A DNA stretch of 8,388 nucleotides from Deltaproteobacteria bacterium (GCA_019314425.1 JAFCZI010000085.1:1-8388), one strand, 5' to 3'; shown: positions 1 through 7,003, counted from the first letter of the stretch. Made by a program: numbers and translations. The notes: generated from the letters alone by a model not told the origin.

Positions 1-2
1 AT

Positions 3-971
3 GAATTTGCCTATTCGGCCTCAAAGAATATCGCCCGGGGAGATTCCTGTGATTATCATTCGCTTTTGATGCTCTCCAATACCGGTTTGGGAAAGACGCA
101 TCTTTCTCAAGCCATCGGGCATACGATTCTGGCCGAAAACCCGCGATCCCGCGTGTTCTATATGACCGCAGAGGACTTCACAAACGAAATGGTCGCCTCT
201 TTGCGAAGCCGCCGTATTGAGGCATTTAAAAGCCGATACCGTCGAATGTGCGATGTGCTTCTTCTGGAAGAAGTCCATTTTCTGGGTGGAAAGGAAAAAA
301 TACAGGCGGAATTGGGTTACACGCTGGATGCGCTGGCCCAGGATCACAAGAAAATCATCTTCACCAGTTTTCTACCGCCGAAGGATATCCCACAGATGTC
401 CAAGGAGCTTTCTTCCCGCCTGACTTCCGGCCTGGTAACCACCATCGGAGGACCGGACTATCATACCCGTGTGAGGATACTGGAAAGAAAAGCTGGTGAG
501 TACAACGTTTCTCTTTCGGAGGAGGTGGTCCATTTTCTGGCGGGTCAGCTCAAACGTGACGTTCGGCAGATGGAAAGCGCACTGAAGTGCCTCAAAGCAA
601 GGTCAGAACTGGTGGGGGAAAAAATCAACATGGATCTGGCCCGGGAGGTGGTGAGTACCCTGGTGTCGGGAGAGATTTCCATGACCACCGAAAAAATAAT
701 GACACTGGTCTGTGAGTATTACAAGGTGGATATCGAGATGCTCAGTTCCCGATCCCGAAAAAAAGTGTATGCTTATCCCCGAAACATCTATGCATACCTC
801 TGCCGGAAATACTCCGATGAGACGCTGGAGTCCATTGGCAGGTCCATCAACCGAAGCCATTCCACTGTGGTGTACGCCACTGAACTGGTGGAGAAGAAGA
901 TGAAGACGGACCGCAGCATGAAACATCAGGTGGGATTGCTCACCAAACGCCTGGATGAAAGCCTCAAGTAG
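3..971 (+). CDS. dnaA: Divergent DnaA-family AAA+ initiator-like protein, 5' partial
   Basis: The reading frame is open from the window edge, so domains I and II and the true start are missing. The TTG/ATG at 66-71 lie inside the AAA+ domain and are not the start. Visible parts of the fold are Walker A (TGLGKTH, 81-101), Walker B (DVLLLEEVHFL, acidic pair Glu-Glu at 267-272), a sensor 1 strand (IIFTSF), an arginine finger (SSR, Arg at 417-419), sensor 2 (DVR, Arg at 564-566) and a domain IV helix-turn-helix ending in IGRSINRSHSTVV (834-872). DnaA binds DnaA boxes as an ATP oligomer. Here the Walker B pair is EE instead of DD, the sensor 1 Asp is Phe (369-371), and the DNA-binding signature GGRDHTTV is NRSHSTV, one residue shorter. 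I infer a secondary DnaA paralogue, not the main initiator. The C-terminus is of normal length and the TAG stop sits on the edge of the 969-1147 element. Confidence 0.88.
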   Translation, partial: EFAYSASKNIARGDSCDYHSLLMLSNTGLGKTHLSQAIGHTILAENPRSRVFYMTAEDFTNEMVASLRSRRIEAFKSRYRRMCDVLLLEEVHFLGGKEKIQAELGYTLDALAQDHKKIIFTSFLPPKDIPQMSKELSSRLTSGLVTTIGGPDYHTRVRILERKAGEYNVSLSEEVVHFLAGQLKRDVRQMESALKCLKARSELVGEKINMDLAREVVSTLVSGEISMTTEKIMTLVCEYYKVDIEMLSSRSRKKVYAYPRNIYAYLCRKYSDETLESIGRSINRSHSTVVYATELVEKKMKTDRSMKHQVGLLTKRLDESLK

Positions 972-1014
972 TGCCCGAACGAAAACTGTCTTTTTCGCCA
1001 ATCTCTGCGTCAGA

Positions 1015-1038
1015 TAAACCCGTTCTTAATAAAACTGG
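1015..1038 (+). repeat. 24-bp direct repeat, copy 1
   Basis: This copy begins taaacccgttcttaat and ends aaaactgg. It is identical to 1074-1097, with a start-to-start spacing of 59 bp, inside the TIR-bounded element. Confidence 0.9.
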
Positions 1039-1073
1039 TTAATCCGCGAAATACCAAAATGTGTTCCTGCGGT

Positions 1074-1097
1074 TAAACCCGTTCTTAATAAAACTGG
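1074..1097 (+). repeat. 24-bp direct repeat, copy 2
   Basis: This is a perfect second copy of 1015-1038. Sequence on either side of the two copies differs, so the repeat unit is sharply bounded. Confidence 0.9.
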
Positions 1098-1174
1098 GTG
1101 ATCTTCCTTGACCTTGACGAAAAATCCTAGTTTTCGTTCAGACACTAAGTAATTTTTTGAGCGAGCCCTCAGAC

Positions 1175-2344
1175 GTGCGAATTCTTCATATCGGAAAATA
1201 CTACCCGCCCTACGCTGGGGGGATGGAAATCTTTTTAAGGGACCTTCTGAAGGCGCTTAAGCAGGAAGGTTTAGACGCTGCCGGTCTGGTTCACCATCAC
1301 CGGCCCGGTAGATCGTCGCTGAAGGAAGAAATAGAAGACGTCCCGATTTTTCGGGTCTCATCGCTGGGTCAGATCCTGTATGTGCCCATCAGCCCCTCTT
1401 TTCCGCTGGTCCTGAAAAAAGTAATTCGATCCTTTCGTCCGCAGCTCCTGCATCTGCATTTTCCCAATCCTTCAGCCTTCTGGGCGTTGGCCGTTTCGGA
1501 AGCCTGTGCTATTCCATGGGTCATTCACTGGCATTCCGACGTGGTGCCTTCCGTGATTGATCGTCGCCTGCAGCTGGCATATCGATGTTATCGGCCGTTG
1601 GAACAAGGCACTCTGAAGCGGGCTAAAAAAATACTGACAACCTCAAGACCCTATTTGAACCATAGCATCCCTTTGAAACCGTGGGCTTCCAAGTGTACGG
1701 TTGCTCCTCTGGGTGTGGACCCTGAGCGCCTTCCGTGGCCTGAGGCGGATGCGCTTCAACAGGCGGAGGGAAGCTGGCAGCCGGGTTGTTTGAGGGTGCT
1801 TGCCGTAGGCCGCCTCACTTATTACAAGGGGTTCGATGTTCTCATCCGGGCAGCCGGGCGAACGCATGGGGTGGCGGTGCAGATTGTGGGTGATGGGAAT
1901 CTCAGGGCTCATTTGCAGCGCGCGATTCGCCGGAAAGGTGTTCAGGGCCGGGTGTTGCTCAGGGGGGGGCTTCCCAACGTGATGCTTCAGGCCCTTTTCG
2001 CTACGTGCGATGTGTTTTGCTTATCCTCCCTTGAAAGGACGGAGGCGTTTGGCGTGGTGTTGCTGGAAGCCATGCGGTACGGTAAGCCGATCGTTGCCAG
2101 CGATATCCCCGGTTCCGGACCCGGATGGGTGGTTGGCGAAGGGGATTGCGGATGGCTGGTTCCCCCCGGCGATGCGGATGCGCTCGCAGCGAAAATGGAA
2201 ACTCTGGCAGCCAACCCGGATCTGTGCCGCGAATTGGGCCGAAAAGGGCGTGAGAATTTCAAAAAGAAATTTCACATTCAATCCGTGGCAAGTGATATCA
2301 AGAAGATTTATGAGGATATATTGGCAGGGGAGGCGGGTTTTTGA
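1175..2344 (+). CDS. Glycosyltransferase family 4 (GT-B fold)
   Basis: This is a retaining glycosyltransferase that probably moves a sugar from a nucleotide-sugar donor onto a lipid- or polysaccharide-linked acceptor at the cytoplasmic membrane. The N-terminal half starts RILHIGKYYPPYAGGME, the usual GT4 opening with its glycine-rich loop. The C-terminal half has the donor-site GRLTYYKGFDVL (Lys codon in 1808-1831), ERTEAFGVVLLEAM with the E-x7-E motif (first Glu 2042-2044), and GWLVPPGD. The GTG at 1175 gives 389 residues beginning directly at the conserved strand and is my preferred start. A TTG at 1157 would add six residues. Neither has a strong ribosome binding site (weak gagcgag at 1159-1165). 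The TIR-bounded element ends ten bases before the TTG and may have displaced the original leader. An eight-G run lies in the frame at 1962-1969. The 3' end overlaps the convergent DUF2304 gene by 37 bp. Substrate unknown. Confidence 0.9.
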   Translation: MRILHIGKYYPPYAGGMEIFLRDLLKALKQEGLDAAGLVHHHRPGRSSLKEEIEDVPIFRVSSLGQILYVPISPSFPLVLKKVIRSFRPQLLHLHFPNPSAFWALAVSEACAIPWVIHWHSDVVPSVIDRRLQLAYRCYRPLEQGTLKRAKKILTTSRPYLNHSIPLKPWASKCTVAPLGVDPERLPWPEADALQQAEGSWQPGCLRVLAVGRLTYYKGFDVLIRAAGRTHGVAVQIVGDGNLRAHLQRAIRRKGVQGRVLLRGGLPNVMLQALFATCDVFCLSSLERTEAFGVVLLEAMRYGKPIVASDIPGSGPGWVVGEGDCGWLVPPGDADALAAKMETLAANPDLCRELGRKGRENFKKKFHIQSVASDIKKIYEDILAGEAGF

Positions 2345-2775
2345 TCATCGCCGATAGGGCCATGGGTTCCCGTTAACCCACCGTGTTTCCCGGCGTTTTT
2401 TTCCTCGGTGGATTCTGCGTGCAAGGTTATTTCTTCCCGCAAGTCCGCCGTCAGTTTGTTCAGCACCGCCACTTCCTGAAGCAGTTCCTTTATCCGCACT
2501 TCGTTTTGAGATGCAAAAATGAAAAGGTAAAGGTTTTGAATTAACAATACACCCACTGCGGTCACAAAAAGTAGCGCTGGGGCGTAGGAAACGCCGGTAA
2601 ATTTAGCGATTTTATCCAGGATTACCGGAAAAACCCCCAACACCACCACCACGATTCCAATGACAAACCAGGTTAGGGCGTACTTTTCCTGTAGTTTCCC
2701 CCGGCGAACCAGAATCAGTATTATGAGAAAAATGACGGCGCCGAGGATGCCGGTGGTGATTTTGTAGGAGATCAT
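2308..2775 (-). CDS. DUF2304-like small membrane protein
   Basis: The product is 155 residues. Three hydrophobic segments lie at about residues 5-24, 33-51 and 66-88, with a charged RRGKLQEKYALTW loop between the first two. A helical, coiled-coil-prone stretch follows (about 90-120, with QNEVRIKELLQEVAVLNKL), then a polar low-complexity tail. This matches the DUF2304 layout as I know it, a family often found beside DPM1-like GT2 enzymes and thought to be an accessory membrane partner; its biochemical role is not established. The ATG overlaps the stop of the upstream GT2 gene (2772-2775), which indicates translational coupling in one operon. The last codons run antisense into the end of the GT4 gene, and the glycine/serine-rich tail may be a late extension after loss of an earlier stop. 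The family call comes from layout and context, not a strong motif. Confidence 0.8.
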   Translation of the reverse strand: MISYKITTGILGAVIFLIILILVRRGKLQEKYALTWFVIGIVVVVLGVFPVILDKIAKFTGVSYAPALLFVTAVGVLLIQNLYLFIFASQNEVRIKELLQEVAVLNKLTADLREEITLHAESTEEKNAGKHGGLTGTHGPIGDDQKPASPANISS

Positions 2776-3473
2776 AGCCGTCTCGCAATAATGAAGGTCA
2801 AGGTGATGAAAAGATATCGTATCACACTCGTAAAATTGGGGAAAACCTTGGATTTTTCCCCCAGTCGGGTTTCCATCTTGACCGGTACTTCCATGAGTTG
2901 CAGACCCTTTTTCTTCGCCATGAACAGAACCCCCAGGTCCTGGTAATCGAGATTCAAAAAAGACCCATGAGTCAGCTGACCCATGGCCGCCCGGCTGTAG
3001 CCCCTGAGACCGGAGGTAAAATCATTGATGTCAAGCCCCGACAATCGGTTCAGCATCCCCCAGCAGAATTTTTTGGACCATCCCCCACGGTCATTGTCCT
3101 TTCCGATGACCACATCACAGCCTTGTTCGAGACTGGGAACGATCCGCAGCGCGCCCTCAGACAGGTGCTGACCGTCCCCGTCAAAGGTGATAACGCTGTC
3201 ATAGCCCTTGGTCAGGGCGTATTTGAAACCCGTCTGGATGGCGCACCAGTGCCCCAGGTTAAAGGGGATGTCGATATATTCAAACCCTTCCTTTTTGAGA
3301 AGGCTCAGGTAGGATTTGTCATCACTCCCATCGTCAATGACCAGAATATGGGGAAAATGTTTCCTCAGGTTTTGCAGCACAGACAAAAGATGGGGCCATT
3401 CATTAAAAACGGGTACCAGGATGAGCAGTTTGAGGTTTTTCATTTCTTCAATAATTGTCTGTAAGCACCCCAT
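2772..3473 (-). CDS. Glycosyltransferase family 2, DPM1 / polyprenyl-phosphate type
   Basis: This inverting GT-A enzyme probably transfers a sugar from a nucleotide sugar to polyprenyl phosphate or a similar lipid carrier. Counting from the ATG at 3473, it shows LVPVFNE (19-25), the nucleotide-binding VIDDGSDD (45-52), the metal-binding DGDGQH (Asp98 and Asp100), and DFTSGLRGYSR, typical of DPM1-like members. The C-terminus ends in one short hydrophobic stretch (LFITLTFIIA), so it is a short, single-domain DPM1-type protein of 233 residues without the two to four membrane segments of larger relatives. The start is uncertain. Met11 (codon 3441-3443), reading MKNLKLLILVPVFNE, looks more natural for the family and has gaagaa immediately before it, while the first ATG lacks a clear ribosome site. 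It overlaps the DUF2304 gene by four bases (ATGA). Confidence 0.92.
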   Translation of the reverse strand: MGCLQTIIEEMKNLKLLILVPVFNEWPHLLSVLQNLRKHFPHILVIDDGSDDKSYLSLLKKEGFEYIDIPFNLGHWCAIQTGFKYALTKGYDSVITFDGDGQHLSEGALRIVPSLEQGCDVVIGKDNDRGGWSKKFCWGMLNRLSGLDINDFTSGLRGYSRAAMGQLTHGSFLNLDYQDLGVLFMAKKKGLQLMEVPVKMETRLGEKSKVFPNFTSVIRYLFITLTFIIARRL

Positions 3474-3661
3474 AAATCCGGGAACCTGAGGGCTCTTTTA
3501 TGTAATGACAAAATCCTATATACTTCCAAATTTTTCAATGTCTTATATGGATCATTGAGCGTTTTGGATTGTGTCATGTTTATTCATCTCGTGTCAAGAA
3601 AAAGAGTGAAAAACCAGGGGTTTTGTTTTGAAATAAGCATTTTTGTGTGCTATAGGAGACC
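3474..3661. other. Divergent intergenic region, AT-rich
   Basis: These 188 bp separate the minus-strand GT2 operon from the plus-strand TMTC-like gene, so promoters in both directions are expected here. I see AT-rich stretches (such as ttatatgg and tatatac) but no pair of -35 and -10 boxes with good spacing. An aggag ribosome binding site at 3654-3658 stands six bases before the ATG at 3665. Confidence 0.5.
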
Positions 3662-3664
3662 GTG

Positions 3665-5836
3665 ATGGTTAATGGTGAAACGAGGCGATTGTCCATGAAA
3701 TTTAAGCATTCTGGAAGTGTTTTGGCAAACCCGTGGTTTGCACTGATACTGATCGCCGTGACGGTTTTCGTGATCTACAGCAACACCTGCCGTGTTCCGT
3801 TTGTTTTTGACGGGAAAGTTCAAATTGAAAATAAAGAAAAAATCAGGGATCTGCAAAATTATTTTTCTTTGAAGGGTTTCAAATCTCACCGGCCACTTGT
3901 GGAGTTTTCTTTTGCGCTCAATTATCGATTGGGCAACCTTAACCCTTTGGGGTTTCATCTCGTAAATATTCTGATTCATGTGATCAGCGGAGTTCTTGTT
4001 TATTTTCTTGCCCTCAATGTGTTTGGCCGGTTATCCCTTTTTCAAGGGGGGCAAAGTGGACCTCCGGTTGCTTCTCAAACTCATCGCAAACCGAAAAAAA
4101 GAACCCGGAAACCCATCTCATCCACTCGGAAACCAAACGCAGGGGCTTTTTCATCATCAAAGATTCCATCCATGTCGCTGTGGGTGGCACTGCTCTTTGT
4201 TTCGCACCCTATCCAGACTCAGGCCGTCACCTACATTGTACAACGATATGCGTCCATGTCCGCCATGTTTTATCTGATTTCGGTGCTTTTATATATTCAG
4301 GCAAGAAAGCTGCAACTGAACATGGAAGGATTGGGGGAAGGCAAAACGTGGGGAGACGATTCGCTTAAACCGAATGCAGATAAAAAAAGCGCTGCGGCTT
4401 TTTCTTGCAAAATTCCATTTTATTTTGCGGCAACCGTTCTTTCCGGTGTGTTTTCATTTTTGAGCAAGGAAAATGCTGCGACGCTGCCCGGCATCATTCT
4501 TCTGGTGGAATATTTTCTCTTTGACAGGTCCTGGCAGGGATGGAAAAAGAAATGGGTCTGGCTTGTTCCCTTAGGCGTTCTTCTGATGTTCCTGGGCCTT
4601 TATTTTCTCTCCTCCACGAGGGGATTGAAATTTGAAAACCTCCTGGAAGATGTTTCCATCCTTACAAGAGAAACCGGGACGGTTGACCGATGGGGTTATT
4701 TTTGCACCCAGTTCAATGTCCTGGTTGAATACATTCGACTGCTGTTTTTCCCTTTTGGGCAGAACGTGGATCATATGTATTCCTTGAAATCAGGCTTTTT
4801 CGATGGCTTAACCCCCTTGGCTTTTGCTTTCGTCGTGTCGATTATTCTGGCTGGTATTTGGAACATCAGAAAAAGACCGGCCATCAGTTTCGGTATTTTT
4901 TGGTTTTTTATTACCCTTTCCATCGAATCAAGTATTTTTCCCATCAGCGACGCCATGTTTGAACATCGGCTTTATCTTCCGGTCGTCGGTTTCGCTGTGG
5001 TAGTGGTTTACGGGCTGTTTCAACTGTTTTCAAGCAGAATCGTTTGTGCAAATCTCTTTTTGGCGGTGGCCATTGTGACGTTTGGTGTGGGAACTTATCT
5101 AAGGAACAACATCTGGCGGGATCCCCTGTCGCTATGGGAAGATTCAGCCCGCAAGAACCCTGAAAACCACCGCGCCCACAACAACTTTGGCGTCGAACTG
5201 AATGGCCAGGGGCATCTTAATCGGGCAATTAGGGAATATTCCAGGGCATTGAAAATCAAACCGGATTTTGCCGATGCGAACAATAATCTGGGGAATGCGT
5301 TTATCCGGCAGGGTCGGTTTGAAGACGCGATCCGGCACCTTTCGGAAGCTTTGCGTAAAAAACCGAATTTTACGGGCGCCCATAATAATATGGGGGTTGC
5401 ACTGGCTTCCTCAGGAGATTTAAATGGCGCCATTCGCCATTTTCAAATAGCATTGCGCAGAAAACCACGCTATGCGGAGGCCCATAACAGCCTGGGAAAC
5501 GCTCTGGCTCAGGCGGATCGCGTGGAAAAAGCGATGGAAGAGTGGACCCGGGCTGTGGCGCTGGATCCCCGTTATGCTGAACCCCACTATAATATGGGAG
5601 TTGCCTTTGATCAGAAGGGAGATATGAGGCGCGCGGAAAGGTCCTTTTCTGAAGCGGTTCGCATCAATCCCGATTACGCGCAAGCCTATTCGAAACTGGG
5701 CGTTATTTCAGCACGACAGGGGGATTACGAATCAGCCATGAGATTATTTTCCAAAGCGTTGGAGCTTAACCCTCGATTGGCCGATGCGCAGCGGGGCTTT
5801 CGAGAAATGATCCGGTTGACCCCCAAGGGGAATTAG
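3665..5836 (+). CDS. Polytopic TMTC-like / GT-C-type membrane protein with C-terminal TPRs
   Basis: The start is ATG 3665, with aggag six bases upstream; GTG 3662 is too close. The 723-residue product has a first membrane helix (about 23-41), a periplasmic loop with VPFVFDG and SHRPLVEFSFALNY, many further hydrophobic segments to about residue 485, and conserved blocks HPIQTQAVTYIVQR (about 181-194), LSKENAATLPG (about 266) and FEHRLYLP (about 432). Six 34-residue TPR units follow (about 500-704), with a partial seventh. This is the layout of TMTC-like protein O-mannosyltransferases and bacterial relatives. By that kinship it could glycosylate exported proteins using a lipid-linked sugar, but activity is inferred. 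Odd points are a DG where many relatives have an acidic pair in the first loop, and a basic Ser/Lys/Arg-rich insert at about 126-166 between membrane segments. It stands alone, divergent from the GT2 operon. Confidence 0.85.
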   Translation: MVNGETRRLSMKFKHSGSVLANPWFALILIAVTVFVIYSNTCRVPFVFDGKVQIENKEKIRDLQNYFSLKGFKSHRPLVEFSFALNYRLGNLNPLGFHLVNILIHVISGVLVYFLALNVFGRLSLFQGGQSGPPVASQTHRKPKKRTRKPISSTRKPNAGAFSSSKIPSMSLWVALLFVSHPIQTQAVTYIVQRYASMSAMFYLISVLLYIQARKLQLNMEGLGEGKTWGDDSLKPNADKKSAAAFSCKIPFYFAATVLSGVFSFLSKENAATLPGIILLVEYFLFDRSWQGWKKKWVWLVPLGVLLMFLGLYFLSSTRGLKFENLLEDVSILTRETGTVDRWGYFCTQFNVLVEYIRLLFFPFGQNVDHMYSLKSGFFDGLTPLAFAFVVSIILAGIWNIRKRPAISFGIFWFFITLSIESSIFPISDAMFEHRLYLPVVGFAVVVVYGLFQLFSSRIVCANLFLAVAIVTFGVGTYLRNNIWRDPLSLWEDSARKNPENHRAHNNFGVELNGQGHLNRAIREYSRALKIKPDFADANNNLGNAFIRQGRFEDAIRHLSEALRKKPNFTGAHNNMGVALASSGDLNGAIRHFQIALRRKPRYAEAHNSLGNALAQADRVEKAMEEWTRAVALDPRYAEPHYNMGVAFDQKGDMRRAERSFSEAVRINPDYAQAYSKLGVISARQGDYESAMRLFSKALELNPRLADAQRGFREMIRLTPKGN

Positions 5837-5855
5837 CGCTAACAGTGGCGTTTTT
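5836..5855 (+). terminator. Weak candidate intrinsic terminator after the TPR gene
   Basis: A short stem (gcgct 5836-5840 with ggcgt 5847-5851, including wobble pairs) runs into five T at 5851-5855. The stem is only four to five pairs, so pyrE may still be reached by read-through. Confidence 0.25.
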
Positions 5856-5890
5856 CACCCATCATATTTGCAGGATAGGATAAAATAAAA

Positions 5891-6676
5891 ATGGAAAATC
5901 ACGTAAAACGACTCGCGAAGACCCTGGCTGAAACCGGGGCGCTGTTTTTTGATGAAAATCTGGTGCTCAAGGACGGGCGGCCGACGCCCTATTTTGTTAA
6001 TATGGCCATGTTTAAGACCGGGCGTCTGAGCCTCTTGATGGGGTCTTTTTTTGCTGAGATGATGGTGTCCAAGGGCCTTGAAAAACGGGTTGATGTGATC
6101 CTGGGGCCTTCCTATAAGGGCAGCACCATCGCGCTTTCAACCAGCATCGCCCTGTGGCAGGAATATCAAAAAGACCTTGTGTTTGAATATGACCGCAAGG
6201 AAGCCAAAACCCACGGAGAGGCCACCGGAAAGAAGGGCCTGTTTGTCAACCAGAGCTTCTTTGACGGCTGCCGTTTGTTCATTGTGGATGATGTGGCCAC
6301 TTCCATGGGCACCAAATACGATCTTCTTGAAAAGATTGAAGCCGAGGCCCATCTAAGGGGTATGGCAATCCATGTGGAAGGGGTCGGCATCGGGATTGAC
6401 AGGGAACAGACGACGGCGGTTTATGACGAAGACGGCAACGTTATTCCGGGACGTAAGGGACGCAGCGCCATTGGTGATTTTGTTTCAAAAAGCGGCATTT
6501 CGGTTTTTGCTGTCGCGGGCATCAGTGCGGTGGTTCAATATCTTTATGAGGAAAAAAATCCGGTTCTAGTGGGGGGGAAGCGGGTTCCCATCGATGACGG
6601 AACTAAAGCTACGTTTGACCTGTACATGGAAACATACGGCATTGAGGGTGCTAAAGCGGCAAAGCCGCAGTTTTAG
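5891..6676 (+). CDS. pyrE: Orotate phosphoribosyltransferase
   Basis: OPRTase joins orotate to PRPP to give orotidine 5'-phosphate, the fifth step of UMP synthesis, in the cytoplasm as a dimer. The sequence shows the N-terminal ALFFDENLVLKDGRPTPYFVN (split here as FFDENLVLKDG then RPTPYFVN, about residues 18-37), GPSYKGSTIA (about 73-82), the catalytic flexible loop YDRKEAKTHGE (about 100-110), and the PRPP-binding strand LFIVDDVATSMGTK (about 129-142). At 261 residues it is longer than the usual 200-230, because of an acidic/basic segment after the PRPP site (YDEDGNVIPGRKGRSAIGD) and a longer C-terminus. All expected active-site residues that I can recognise are present. The start ATG has agga ten bases upstream (5877-5880). 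A seven-G run at 6571-6577 is in frame. Distance from the TPR gene is 54 bp. Confidence 0.93.
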   Translation: MENHVKRLAKTLAETGALFFDENLVLKDGRPTPYFVNMAMFKTGRLSLLMGSFFAEMMVSKGLEKRVDVILGPSYKGSTIALSTSIALWQEYQKDLVFEYDRKEAKTHGEATGKKGLFVNQSFFDGCRLFIVDDVATSMGTKYDLLEKIEAEAHLRGMAIHVEGVGIGIDREQTTAVYDEDGNVIPGRKGRSAIGDFVSKSGISVFAVAGISAVVQYLYEEKNPVLVGGKRVPIDDGTKATFDLYMETYGIEGAKAAKPQF

Positions 6677-6730
6677 GTTTTAAGTTTTAGGTTTTTCAGC
6701 CAATGAACTTCTTGTCTTTATGACAGAAAA

Positions 6731-6823
6731 CCAGGTGATGTAGATATAACACCAATTATTTCAGATTGTTGCAGGAAAGCAAGGTCGCAAAACAACGCCG
6801 AAATGCTGTCTGAAATAACCTGG
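6731..6823 (+). other. Structured non-coding segment, possible RNA or hairpin repeat
   Basis: A perfect 10-bp inverted repeat (ttatttcaga 6756-6765, tctgaaataa 6809-6818) is extended inside by ttgttgc (6766-6772) pairing with 6787-6795 across a two-base bulge. Outside it, ccagg (6731-6735) can pair with cctgg (6819-6823), and ggtg/cacc (6734-6737, 6750-6753) is an alternative. No ORF covers it. T-rich DNA follows (6824-6838), so it could act as a terminator of pyrE, a small RNA or a transposable palindrome. It matches no RNA family I can name. Confidence 0.4.
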
Positions 6824-6849
6824 AATTTTGTCTTTTCAGTTCGAAAAAA

Positions 6850-6876
6850 TTGAATGCAGGTTTTAGGTGATAAAAT
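6850..6876 (+). promoter_or_regulatory. Candidate promoter for tRNA-Pro
   Basis: TTGAAT (6850-6855) and TAAAAT (6871-6876) resemble sigma-70 boxes but are only 15 bp apart. An alternative pair, TTGCTT (6881-6886) and TATGAC (6904-6909), has 17-bp spacing but weaker boxes. The choice is uncertain. Confidence 0.3.
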
Positions 6877-6919
6877 AGACTTGCTTCAGGGGGGGGAATA
6901 GGGTATGACCCTTTTCAGT

Positions 6920-6996
6920 CGGGACGTGGCTCAGTCTGGTAGAGCACCGCGTTCGGGACGCGGGGGTCGCTGGTTCAAATCCAGTCGTCCCGACCA
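6920..6996 (+). tRNA. tRNA-Pro (anticodon CGG)
   Basis: A full cloverleaf can be drawn. The acceptor stem is cgggacg (6920-6926) with cgtcccg (6986-6992), and the first pair C1-G72 with discriminator A73 is typical of bacterial tRNA-Pro. The D stem is gctc/gagc (6929-6932, 6942-6945). The anticodon stem is ccgcg/cgcgg with loop TTCGGGA, giving anticodon CGG at 6954-6956, which reads CCG. The variable loop is gggtc, and the T arm is gctgg-TTCAAAT-ccagt. CCA is encoded at 6994-6996. Confidence 0.96.
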
Positions 6997-7003
6997 CCCC
7001 CTT

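Larger units (their letters stand above)
969..1147. mobile_element. MITE-like non-autonomous element with TA-flanked terminal inverted repeats
   Basis: Positions 969-987 and 1129-1147 are inverted repeats matching at 17 of 19 bases (left arm tagtgcccgaacgaaaact). The match fails immediately outside 969 and 1147. After a 3-4 base interruption the similarity resumes (tttttcgcca at 991-1000 against tgacgaaaaa at 1115-1124). Both ends carry TA, as expected for the TA duplication of IS630/Tc1/mariner-type transposition. The interior of about 175 bp holds no credible ORF. It contains a perfect 24-bp direct repeat and a central hairpin (ttaatccgc 1039-1047 with gcggttaa 1069-1076). If one TA copy is removed, the rejoined DNA still gives a dnaA stop (TAA in place of TAG) and leaves the GT4 gene about 20-30 bp downstream. 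Insertion between two adjacent genes is therefore plausible. A large operator or attenuator region is the alternative. Confidence 0.6.

Noticed and set aside
1..78. ATG at position 1 as a gene start
   Set aside because: Its frame stops at 78 and runs out of phase with the DnaA coding frame, which is already open at the window edge.
1108..1136. Promoter for GT4 using ttgacc/ttgacg as -35
   Set aside because: No acceptable -10 box occurs at 16-18 bp from either hexamer.
2898..3464. Plus-strand 188-residue ORF
   Set aside because: It lies wholly antisense to the GT2 gene, whose catalytic motifs are clear, and has no recognisable domain.
6766..6800. SRP RNA or c-di-GMP riboswitch core
   Set aside because: The stretch caggaaagcaaggtcgcaaa recalls parts of both, but the conserved SRP loop (ggtccggaaggaagca) and the full riboswitch core are absent.
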